DNA of 64,000 bases from Sphingomonas sp. JC676 (lineage in GTDB: Bacteria > Pseudomonadota > Alphaproteobacteria > Sphingomonadales > Sphingomonadaceae): positions 1,240,001-1,304,000 of the forward strand of contig NZ_JACTGR010000001.1 of NCBI RefSeq assembly GCF_014489075.1, given 5' to 3'. Positions 45,362 to 53,025 of this stretch are shown here, piece after piece. Position 1 is the stretch's first letter; each line of letters starts with the position of its first letter. The notes under the pieces were generated by a model that did not search any database, was not told where the DNA came from, and was given only the letters and a program-made list of their open reading frames with translations. The position numbers and the translations under genes were made by a program.

Positions 45362-46416
45362 TTCACGTCTCCACGCCGGAGCGCCAGCAGGGCCGCGCGA
45401 TAATCGGGATGGAGCCGGAGCGGCGTCAGCGCCGCGCGCGCCTGGATCGGTTCGATCGACGCGATCGCGTCGAGCAGTTCTGCAAAGCTCTCCAGATCGC
45501 GCCGCGGATCGGCCTCGCACAGCGCATAGCCCACCTGGGCCACCGCCGCGCGCGGCATCTCCAGCGCGCGCAACGCCAGCCAGAGCCGCTCGCCGCCGGT
45601 GTCGAGCACCATCTCGCGCGCGATCGCATAGTCGACGCCCAGCGCATGGCCGAGCAGCGCGATGAACAGCACGATGCGCCGGTCGCCCAGCGCCTCGACG
45701 AGCAGGTCCGAAAGCTCGCCGCGCTGCGGATTGACCGCCAGGGCAAAGCGCATCGCCGAAGTCTCGAGCCGGTCGCCCTCGTCATAGGCCGCGAGGCTGC
45801 GCATCGCCGCCTCGGACAGCGCGTAGTCCAGCGCGGCGGTCGGATCGCCGCTCTCCTCGCGGAGCGCTGCCGCGACCCACCAGACGAGACGGTGGTGCAG
45901 CTCGGCGGGCAGGTCGGTCTGGATGAACTGTCCCGCTTCGGGACTGGTCCGGCGTCGACTTTCAGCAATCAGCAGCGCCATCGCGCTCGCCGCGACCACG
46001 CGATCGGGGTGATCGACGAATCGGTTGATCAGGCTCGGCCGCTCGGGATCGTCGGGCGCATGCGCGGGCAGTTCGTGCCCCAGCAGCTCCTGGCGGACGC
46101 GCCCGACCAGCTCGGCCATCAGCTCGGGATCGCGCAGCAGCCCCGATCGCATCAGCCGTGCAAACACCGGATCGGGGGCCAGATCGCCGCCATGACGCCG
46201 GATCTGGCGCTCCACCGCGTCTATCAGACCGCGCAGCAGCTCGGACAGCGCCGAGCGGGTGCGTTCGTCGAGCCGGGCGTCCTCGGGCAGGAAGAAATCG
46301 TCGACCGTCCTCTGCAATCCCCGCTGGACGCAGAGCTCCGCAGCCGCCGCACGCGCGAGCAACTCGGTTGCGTCGATGGGGGAGCCACCGCGCATGTCGA
46401 CGGGATTGTCCGACAT
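45358..46416 (-). CDS. DUF2336 family protein
   Basis: 352 residues, all-helical and soluble. The C-terminal two thirds (FVDHPDRVVAASAMALLIAE, LPAELHHRLVWWVAAALREE, FIALLGHALGVDYAIAREMV, GGERLWLALRALEMPRAAVA, DPRRDLESFAELLDAI) match the HEAT-like DUF2336 family of alphaproteobacteria, which has no defined biochemical function. It sits between a nucleotidyltransferase-like membrane protein (36 bases upstream) and the kinase homologue (4-base overlap), suggesting a shared pathway. Confidence 0.82.
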   Translation of the reverse strand: MSDNPVDMRGGSPIDATELLARAAAAELCVQRGLQRTVDDFFLPEDARLDERTRSALSELLRGLIDAVERQIRRHGGDLAPDPVFARLMRSGLLRDPELMAELVGRVRQELLGHELPAHAPDDPERPSLINRFVDHPDRVVAASAMALLIAESRRRTSPEAGQFIQTDLPAELHHRLVWWVAAALREESGDPTAALDYALSEAAMRSLAAYDEGDRLETSAMRFALAVNPQRGELSDLLVEALGDRRIVLFIALLGHALGVDYAIAREMVLDTGGERLWLALRALEMPRAAVAQVGYALCEADPRRDLESFAELLDAIASIEPIQARAALTPLRLHPDYRAALLALRRGDVK

Positions 46417-46451
46417 GGACCTCGATTAGCGGAAGCGTCGTTAAGACGAGA

Positions 46452-47627
46452 CTAAGGCTTTTCGCGCGTCGCCTCAACCGCCGCCGCCAGCGTGGCGAAG
46501 GCATAGAGCGCCACCGCGCCCAGACCATATTCGACATAGCCGGCCAGCGCGAACGGCGTCAGCAGCAGCAGGTGCGCCGAGGGGCTCGCCCACCAGCGCC
46601 GATGCAGCGACGAGGCGCGCTCGACCAGCAATTGCGAAGCGACTGCGATCAGCGCCAGCACCAGCGGCGTCGCCGTCCCGAGCAACCGGAACTCGGTCCA
46701 GCCGCCGAGCAGCGTGACTGCCGCGAACAGCAGGAATATCCCGGCCTCGACCCGCCGCGCCCGCTTTTCCTCGCCGCGCAGCGCGGACATCGCCGCGCCA
46801 GATGCCAGCGATGCCGTCGCCACCAGCGAGCCGACCAGCCCTACCCCGCTCCAGCCGAACCAGATGCCCGCCAGCGCGCCCAGGCCGAACAGGCCGCCGG
46901 TCAGCGTCGCGACGAACCCAGGCACCCCGCGCGAGACGAGCTCGGGAAGCACCATTCTCGCGCCGCGCGTGAAGATCCAGCGGTCGGACCAGCCGGGAAG
47001 CCGTTCGGTAAGCGCGGCCAGCACGCTGGCGTTGCGCGAGGCAAGCCCATCCACGCTGCGTTCCACCGCATGTCCGCCGCGCAGCCAGCCCTTGGCGAGC
47101 GGTACATGCTCGGCCCCCGATTGCGCGGCGACGCGGAGCAGCGCCGACTGGAAGTCGTAATCCTCGGGCATCTGCGCGATCTGCGCGAGCTGCGAGGGCG
47201 AGATGCGGGCGATCCCAGCCCAGCAATCCTTCATGTCGAGCCGCTCGATCGCAGCGGGCGATCCGGCATCGTCGGTGACGAGCAGTGCCTCGGGGCCATC
47301 CGCCGCCATCCGGTCCACCACCGGATCGGTCGTCACCAGCCCGTCGGCGAGCACCAGCACGCGCGCGTCGGGATCGGCCTTCTCCGCCGCTTCCTCGGCC
47401 GATCGCACGATCTCGACCGTCGCGGCACGCTTCGATGCGCGGTTGACCGCCGCCAGCAGCCCGGGCGTCATCTTGCCCACCGCGACCAGGATCTGCTGGG
47501 CGCCGGCGCCGTTGAGCAGCCGTATCTGGTATTCGAGCAGCGTCATGCCGCCAAAAGGCAGCGTCGCGACGAGCGAACCCGGGCGGTCAGTGGCTTCCTC
47601 GATGGCGAAAATCAGGCCTGCAAGCAT
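46452..47627 (-). CDS. Nucleotidyltransferase-like membrane protein
   Basis: 391 residues from the ATG at 47627. The N-terminal 210 or so residues resemble an NTP-transferase (MobA/GT-A) fold: ATLPFGGMTLLEYQIRLLNG, AGAQQILVAVGKMTPGLLAA, DARVLVLADGLVTTDPVVDR. However, the usual nucleotide-binding GGxGTR start is missing. The rest has about six transmembrane helices (VPGFVATLTGGLFGLGALAG, FLLFAAVTLLGGWTEFRLLG, HLLLLTPFALAGYVEYGLGA) without a CDP-alcohol transferase motif. It may be a degenerate or novel membrane-bound transferase. First gene of the operon with DUF2336 and the kinase homologue. Confidence 0.68.
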   Translation of the reverse strand: MLAGLIFAIEEATDRPGSLVATLPFGGMTLLEYQIRLLNGAGAQQILVAVGKMTPGLLAAVNRASKRAATVEIVRSAEEAAEKADPDARVLVLADGLVTTDPVVDRMAADGPEALLVTDDAGSPAAIERLDMKDCWAGIARISPSQLAQIAQMPEDYDFQSALLRVAAQSGAEHVPLAKGWLRGGHAVERSVDGLASRNASVLAALTERLPGWSDRWIFTRGARMVLPELVSRGVPGFVATLTGGLFGLGALAGIWFGWSGVGLVGSLVATASLASGAAMSALRGEEKRARRVEAGIFLLFAAVTLLGGWTEFRLLGTATPLVLALIAVASQLLVERASSLHRRWWASPSAHLLLLTPFALAGYVEYGLGAVALYAFATLAAAVEATREKP

Positions 47628-47768
47628 GGCGGCGGGGTTAGGATGAATGGCGCGAGGAGGCAAATCCCTGCAGTCCATCTTTCCAAATTGGCACGGCCCC
47701 GCATTTTCTTATCTGCACATTCATGATAATAATTGGGCCTGCGGTAAATCGGATGGGGAGACCGAGTT

Positions 47769-48587
47769 ATGGCAACTACAGCGGACGACACCACACTCAA
47801 GGGCTGTGGCGGGGATTTCGTCGCCTTCGTCAGTCGCTGGATCTACGTGTTCATGGCGGGGCTGTTCATTGTCACCGTCTTTGCGGGGTTCGTCCCGGAT
47901 TCGATCGGCAAAATGGGGGATGTCGCGGCGGGCAGGCGACCGCCTTTCCCGCCCATTCTCCACGTCCATGCCGTGCTGATGGGAAGCTGGCTATTGCTGC
48001 TGCTCACACAGGCGACATTGATGGCAACGGGCCGTCGCGCGATCCACAAGCAGCTCGGCCTGCTCGCGGTGGTGCTGGCGCCGGCGATCGTCGTCGCGGG
48101 TTTCCTGCTCATTCCCGCGATGGACGGGCAGCTCATCGACGGCATCCGCCATGGGCCTCCCGAAGTCGCCGCCCGGCTGCAGGAAAAACTTCCCAGGGTC
48201 ATGAACATCATGCTGATCCAGATCCGGATCGGCATCGTCTTCGCAATCCTCGTGGCGATCGGCCTACGCGCCCGCCGGTTCGATACCGAGTTGCACAAGA
48301 GATTGATGTTCCTCGCCACCGCCGCGGCGCTGCCCGCCGCGACCGATCGGATCGAGTGGCTGCCGAGCAGTTTTCCAGGCTCGGCGCTGACCGTCGAGCT
48401 CTGGCCGCTGCTGGTGATCGCGCCGCTGTTCCTCTGGGATGTCTTCCGCCTGAGGCGCATCCACCGCGCTTACCTGGTCTGGTTCGCGGTCACGCTCATT
48501 CCGGCGGTGACGATGCACCTGCTCTGGGGAACCGACTGGTGGCGCAGGACTGCCCTTGCCCTGCTGGGAGCGAGCGATCTCGCCTGA
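47769..48587 (+). CDS. Multi-pass membrane protein of unknown function
   Basis: 272 residues with about seven transmembrane helices (FMAGLFIVTVFAGFVPDSIG, LMGSWLLLLLTQATLMATG, LGLLAVVLAPAIVVAGFLLI, MLIQIRIGIVFAILVAIGLR, MFLATAAALPAATDRI and two at the end). Conserved-looking histidines lie at helix ends (LHVHAVLMGSW, RRAIHKQLG, ELHKRLMF), which recalls cytochrome b561/DUF2306-like proteins, but there is no proof of heme. Its function is unknown. It is divergent from the nucleotidyltransferase-like gene. Confidence 0.68.
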   Translation: MATTADDTTLKGCGGDFVAFVSRWIYVFMAGLFIVTVFAGFVPDSIGKMGDVAAGRRPPFPPILHVHAVLMGSWLLLLLTQATLMATGRRAIHKQLGLLAVVLAPAIVVAGFLLIPAMDGQLIDGIRHGPPEVAARLQEKLPRVMNIMLIQIRIGIVFAILVAIGLRARRFDTELHKRLMFLATAAALPAATDRIEWLPSSFPGSALTVELWPLLVIAPLFLWDVFRLRRIHRAYLVWFAVTLIPAVTMHLLWGTDWWRRTALALLGASDLA

Positions 48588-48602
48588 GTCGGATCGCCGG
48601 GT

Positions 48603-49799
48603 TCAGTAGAGCAGGAAGTTCCGCCGGGTATCTTCCCACGCCGCCTCGTCGGGCAGCGTCACCGCGTTGAGGTCAGCAGGCACCGCCCCGGCATCGTCCA
48701 CCCATTCGCGCAGCCCCGGGCCGCCGTTGATCACATCGATCGCCAGTCTGTCGAACACATATTCGTACGGGAAGTCGCGCCAGAGGTCATAGTCGGGATA
48801 GAGCCGCCGGATCGCCTTGAAGCCCAGCGCCTGGAGCCGCCACGGCTTGAACGCCTGATGGTCGTATCCCTGTCCCTCGGCATGGAGGAACACGCCCGAG
48901 CAGAGCCGGCCGACATGCTTGTGGAAGGTCGGCTGGAACCACATGTCTCGAAGCGTGCAGCCGGCAAGCCATTCCGGCGCCAGCGCGCGCATTTCCGCAA
49001 TGACCCGTTTGGCGTCCATGTCCGGCGCGCCGAACAGCTCGAGCGGCCGCGTCGTCCCCCGCCCCTCGGACAGGGTCGTCCCCTCCAGCATCACCGTACC
49101 GGCATAGGCCCGCGCCATGTTGACGTTGGCGGCATTGGGGCTCGGATTGATCCACACGCGCTCGGGCGGCCAGCCGAAGCCCGGACCGTCCCCCGGCTGC
49201 CAGCCCTCCATCTCGATCACGCGATAGTCGACGTTCAGCCCGAAATGCTCGATGAACCACTGGCCCATCTCGCCCAGCGTCATCCCGTGCCGCATCGGCA
49301 TCGGCCCGGCGCCGACAAAGCTCTCCCAGCCGGGCAGCAGCGTCAGCCCTTCCACCGGACGTCCCGCGGGATTGGGGCGGTCGAGCACCCAGACCTGCTT
49401 GCCATGTGACGCCGCGGCTTCGAGCACATAGAGCAATGTTGTCACGAAAGTGTAGATACGGCAGCCAACATCCTGAAGATCAATCAGAATGACATCGAAC
49501 GTGCCCATCGATTGCCCGGTCGGCCGCCGCACTTCGCCGTACAGGCTGAACACCGGCATGCCATAGGTCGGATCGGTGAAGTCGGGCGACTCCATCATAT
49601 TGTCCTGCAGGTCGCCGCGCACGCCGTGCTGCGGCCCGAACAATGCCGACACATTGAGCCCAGTCGCGACCAGCGCGTCGAGCGAATGGGTCAGATCCGC
49701 GGTGACCGAGGCCGGATGCGCCAGCAGCGCGACGCGCTTGCCTTCCAATGGCTTGCGGAGTTCAGGGTCGGCGATCAGCCGGTCGATACCGAATTTCAT
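48603..49799 (-). CDS. namZ: Exo-beta-N-acetylmuramidase NamZ-type (DUF1343)
   Basis: 398 residues from the ATG at 49799. The series LEGKRVALLAHPASVTADLT, ALFGPQHGVRGDLQDNMMES, VILIDLQDVGCRIYTFVTTL, VWVLDRPNPAGR, TTLSEGRGTTRPLELFGAPD is that of DUF1343. Its founding member NamZ of Bacillus subtilis releases N-acetylmuramic acid from peptidoglycan fragments. No signal peptide is visible at this start or in the short 12-residue upstream extension, so it may act in the cytoplasm on recycled muropeptides. No other recycling genes are adjacent. Confidence 0.83.
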   Translation of the reverse strand: MKFGIDRLIADPELRKPLEGKRVALLAHPASVTADLTHSLDALVATGLNVSALFGPQHGVRGDLQDNMMESPDFTDPTYGMPVFSLYGEVRRPTGQSMGTFDVILIDLQDVGCRIYTFVTTLLYVLEAAASHGKQVWVLDRPNPAGRPVEGLTLLPGWESFVGAGPMPMRHGMTLGEMGQWFIEHFGLNVDYRVIEMEGWQPGDGPGFGWPPERVWINPSPNAANVNMARAYAGTVMLEGTTLSEGRGTTRPLELFGAPDMDAKRVIAEMRALAPEWLAGCTLRDMWFQPTFHKHVGRLCSGVFLHAEGQGYDHQAFKPWRLQALGFKAIRRLYPDYDLWRDFPYEYVFDRLAIDVINGGPGLREWVDDAGAVPADLNAVTLPDEAAWEDTRRNFLLY

Positions 49800-49867
49800 G
49801 GGCGTCGAGGTGCCGCCAGATGCCGCGCGACGCAAGCCGGATCGTCGCGCGATGCGATACCTGCCGC

Positions 49868-50406
49868 CTATTCCTCGGTCGAAGCACCGGTGTGCTGCCT
49901 GCTCCGGCCCGACCGATCCGGGATCATCCAGACCTGCCTGCCGGTCACGACGTCGGCATAGGGGCGCCCCTGCGCGTCCTTGCTCGGGATATAGCGAAGC
50001 GCTTGCGGATCAGCCGGCAGGTCGCGTTGTCCAGTGCGGCATGGCCGCTCGATCGCGTCACGGTGCAGTCGGTCACCCGCCCGCGTACGTCCACGATGAA
50101 ACGGAGATAGACGGTGCCGGAAGCACCGACACGCGCGGCGGCGCGCGGATAGTCCGCATCGCGGATGGCGCCCTCGATCAGCCGCAACGGCGTGTCTCCA
50201 CCCTCGCCGGAGCCGTTCCCCGCAGCAGCTGTGCCGCTGCCCTGCCCGCGCGTGTCACTCCCCGGGGCGGTGACGGGCGCCTTGCCGGAAAGAATATTGC
50301 TCCCCTGCTCGGGGAGCGGCGCCGTGACGATCGGAGCCGGCGCGGGCATGAGCAGCGGCGGCGCGCCTCGCAATCGACTCCAGGATTCTGGCGCTCCAGC
50401 CTCCAT
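49868..50406 (-). pseudogene. TonB C-terminal-domain protein, truncated and frameshifted
   Basis: The readable part has a low-complexity Pro/Gly linker (TAAAGNGSGEGGDTPLRL) and most of a TonB C-terminal domain (DADYPRAAARVGASGTVYLR, TVTRSSGHAALDNATCRLI). After RKRF the frame turns to nonsense and stops at 49945. Restoring one C near 49993-50000 continues it as RYIPSKDAQGRPYADVVTGR to a TAG at 49868, the usual TonB end. No N-terminal membrane anchor is present, since the upstream DOMON-like gene ends only 55 bases away. TonB proteins transmit proton-motive force to outer-membrane receptors; this copy looks inactive unless the sequence is in error. Confidence 0.72.
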
Positions 50407-50460
50407 GCCGCCTGGAATGCCGCAGCCGGGCCGAACGATCCAGCGGGAATTAAGACGGAC

Positions 50461-51006
50461 TCACGGCTGGTTAGGCCGTGCTGCTGGCAGTTCCAGCGTG
50501 AAGCAAGCGGGATCATGGAAGTTGGGCTCGCCGGGAGGATGCGCGAGCGCCCAATAGGATTTGGTGCCGTCCGCCTCCTCGATCACCGCCGTCAGATTGG
50601 CCGTGCAGATTCGGTTCGCGAGCTCCGAGAAATCGACATCCACCTCCAGTTTGAATCCCGCTTCCGTCCGCACGGCTCCGATGTGCGGCTCGACGGAGAC
50701 CTCCAGGTTCTGCCGCCCGGTGCGATGCGCGGCGAAGCTGTAGGCCGCCCATTGGCTGGACGGCGAGAAATTGAATTCAAAATAGCCTTCCGCTCCCTCC
50801 GGGCGAACGAAGAGCTCGAAACAAGTCGTTTGCCACAACCCGTCGGCACGTGTCGGCGTCGCGGGTTCCGGCACCACCAGCATGTCGGCGTCGTGGACGA
50901 CATATTCGATCAGCGCGTCGCGCCAATCGGTAGCGGTGATCTCCACTTCGATCGCCGATACGGCACGCGGCGGAGTGTCAGGGTGGCAGATCAATCTGAG
51001 GATCAT
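50461..51006 (-). CDS. DOMON-like domain protein
   Basis: 181 residues from the ATG at 51006 (a GTG at 51048 would add 14). The beta-rich pattern [55 protein letters not shown] and [20 protein letters not shown] matches the DOMON-like carbohydrate-binding-type fold annotated in sphingomonads. There is no signal peptide, so it is probably cytosolic. Ligand unknown. It is transcribed toward the broken TonB gene and is divergent from tyrS. Confidence 0.78.
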   Translation of the reverse strand: MILRLICHPDTPPRAVSAIEVEITATDWRDALIEYVVHDADMLVVPEPATPTRADGLWQTTCFELFVRPEGAEGYFEFNFSPSSQWAAYSFAAHRTGRQNLEVSVEPHIGAVRTEAGFKLEVDVDFSELANRICTANLTAVIEEADGTKSYWALAHPPGEPNFHDPACFTLELPAARPNQP

Positions 51007-51130
51007 ACGAATCCGGTTCGTGTCCAATGGAGGTTTCGTCTGCTCCACTTCCCGAACGCGGCCAAGCCCTCAGCTTTCGCCCGCCCGCGGGGATGACGCG
51101 CGGCCCTGCTTTGGCTATGCGGCCACCATC

Positions 51131-52360
51131 ATGACCGAACACAAGTCCGATCTCCTGACCTCGCTCTTTGCGCGCGGCTATATCCACCAGGTCACCGATG
51201 CGGCCGGCCTCGACGCCCTCGCAAGCGAGCAGGTCATCCCCGCTTATGTCGGCTTCGACGCCACAGCGTCGTCGCTCCATGTCGGCAATCTGGTTTCGGT
51301 CATGCTGCTCCGTCGCCTGCAACAGGCCGGGCACAAGCCGATCGTCCTGATGGGCGGCGGCACTACCAAGGTGGGCGATCCCTCGGGTAAAGATGAGATC
51401 CGCAAGCTGCTCGACGATGACGGCATCGCGGCGAACATCGCCTCGATCCGCCGCATCTTCGAGCGCTTCCTGACGTTCGGCGACGGCCCGACCGATGCGA
51501 TCCTTGTCAACAACGCCGATTGGCTCGACAAGCTCGAATATATCCCGTTCCTGCGCGACGTCGGCCGGCACTTCACGATCAACCGGATGCTCACCTTCGA
51601 TTCGGTCAAGCTCCGCCTCGATCGCGAACAGCCGCTGACCTTCCTCGAATTCAACTACATGATCCTCCAGGCCTATGATTTCCTGGAGCTTTCCCGCCGT
51701 TCGAAGTGCCGCCTCCAGATGGGCGGATCGGACCAGTGGGGCAATATCGTCAACGGCGTCGAGCTCACCCGCCGGATCGACAGCGAAGAGGTTTTCGGCG
51801 TCACCACGCCGCTGATCACCAAGGCCGACGGCTCGAAGATGGGCAAGTCGGTCAACGGCGCGATCTGGCTCCATGAGGACCAGCTCTCGCATTACGAGTA
51901 CTGGCAGTTCTGGCGGAACACCGACGATCGCGACGTGGGCCGCTTCCTGCGGCTGTTCACCGATTTGCCGCTTGACGAGATCACGCGTCTCGAAGGCCTT
52001 GAGGGCGCCGGGATCAACGAGGCCAAGAAGATCCTCGCCGACGAGGCGACCGCGCTGTGCCGTGGCCGCGCCGCCGCCGAGGAAGCCGCCGAGACCGCGC
52101 GCCGCACCTTTGAGGAGGGAGGCGCCGGCGATGCGCTCCCGACCTTCGTCGTCGAAGGCGGCAGCATCACCATCGTCGACGCGCTGGTGAACCTGGGATT
52201 TTGCGCCTCCAAGGGCGAGGCACGCCGGCTGATCAAAGGCGGCGGCGCCCGCGTCGACAATGAAAAAGTCGATGACGAAGCGCAGTTGTTAACCATATCC
52301 GCGCCGGTCCGAGTCTCGGCGGGGAAGAAGCATCATGGTATCCTGACACCGGGGTCGTAA
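51131..52360 (+). CDS. tyrS: Tyrosyl-tRNA synthetase
   Basis: 409 residues from the ATG at 51131. [20 protein letters not shown] contains the HIGH counterpart (HVGN), [20 protein letters not shown] and [15 protein letters not shown] bind tyrosine, [17 protein letters not shown] is the KMSKS loop, and the last 70 or so residues are an S4 RNA-binding domain ([20 protein letters not shown]). It charges tRNA-Tyr with tyrosine. A PilZ gene follows. Confidence 0.96.
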   Translation: MTEHKSDLLTSLFARGYIHQVTDAAGLDALASEQVIPAYVGFDATASSLHVGNLVSVMLLRRLQQAGHKPIVLMGGGTTKVGDPSGKDEIRKLLDDDGIAANIASIRRIFERFLTFGDGPTDAILVNNADWLDKLEYIPFLRDVGRHFTINRMLTFDSVKLRLDREQPLTFLEFNYMILQAYDFLELSRRSKCRLQMGGSDQWGNIVNGVELTRRIDSEEVFGVTTPLITKADGSKMGKSVNGAIWLHEDQLSHYEYWQFWRNTDDRDVGRFLRLFTDLPLDEITRLEGLEGAGINEAKKILADEATALCRGRAAAEEAAETARRTFEEGGAGDALPTFVVEGGSITIVDALVNLGFCASKGEARRLIKGGGARVDNEKVDDEAQLLTISAPVRVSAGKKHHGILTPGS

Positions 52361-52448
52361 ACGCGCGTTAAGTAGCTTCGTTGGGCCGGGATTCACACGA
52401 GCCGGGTATCCATTTCGTCGTACCTCAAGGTATTTGAATGAGGCGCGT

Positions 52449-52772
52449 GTGAGTTTCGGTTACGGGAATCTGGCTTTTGCGGACAATAGGAGCGTCGATC
52501 GCGACGAAGTCCATTACCGCGCCCGCGCCTTCGGTCCCGACGCCCGCCAGCTGACCTTCCTGATCGTCAACGTCTCACCGCACGGCATGATGGCCCGCTG
52601 CGAGGCGGTCTTCGAGGTCGGCGATCGTATCCGCGTCCAGCTGCCCAAGGTCGGCGTGGTAATCGCCGAGGTGCGCTGGTCGCTGGGCGGCCGCATCGGC
52701 GCCCAGTTCGAGCGCGCGATCGACCTGGCAAGCTATTACGAGCTGATCGCCACGATGGTCCGCGCGAACTAA
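52449..52772 (+). CDS. PilZ domain protein
   Basis: 107 residues from a GTG at 52449, with GAGG five bases before it; a TTG at 52434 is the alternative. It consists of one PilZ domain: an NRSVDRDEVHYRARAF arginine region, the NVSPHGMMARCEAVFEVGDR signature (N-x-S-x-x-G) and VIAEVRWSLGGRIGAQFERA. It is a likely small cytoplasmic c-di-GMP receptor without an output domain, close in length to the PilZ protein at 4998. Confidence 0.78.
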   Translation: MSFGYGNLAFADNRSVDRDEVHYRARAFGPDARQLTFLIVNVSPHGMMARCEAVFEVGDRIRVQLPKVGVVIAEVRWSLGGRIGAQFERAIDLASYYELIATMVRAN

Positions 52773-52823
52773 AGGGTGCGCACACCATTGCCGTTGTCGA
52801 GGCAATGACGCAAAGCGCCCGGC

Positions 52824-53021
52824 ATGAGCGAGCAACCGGCCTGGGTGGCTCTGTTAGGCTGCACCCTGGCGATCTGCTGCATCGTCCAGGCAGTCGTGGA
52901 CTTCCGTCGGAAGCGCTATGTCTGGAGCGCCTTCGGCTTTCTGTTCGGCATGACCCTGATGCTGACGCCGGTTGAGAGCCGCGTGACGATAACGTTGCCC
53001 GCCTCGGCGCCTGCCGACTGA
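52824..53021 (+). CDS. Small two-helix membrane protein (65 aa)
   Basis: Helix 1 is WVALLGCTLAICCIVQAVVD, a basic loop (FRRKRY) follows, then helix 2 (AFGFLFGMTLMLTPVE). The positive loop suggests it stays on the cytoplasmic side. No family is recognised. It converges on recG with 4 bases between the stops. Confidence 0.6.
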   Translation: MSEQPAWVALLGCTLAICCIVQAVVDFRRKRYVWSAFGFLFGMTLMLTPVESRVTITLPASAPAD

Positions 53022-53025
53022 GCCG

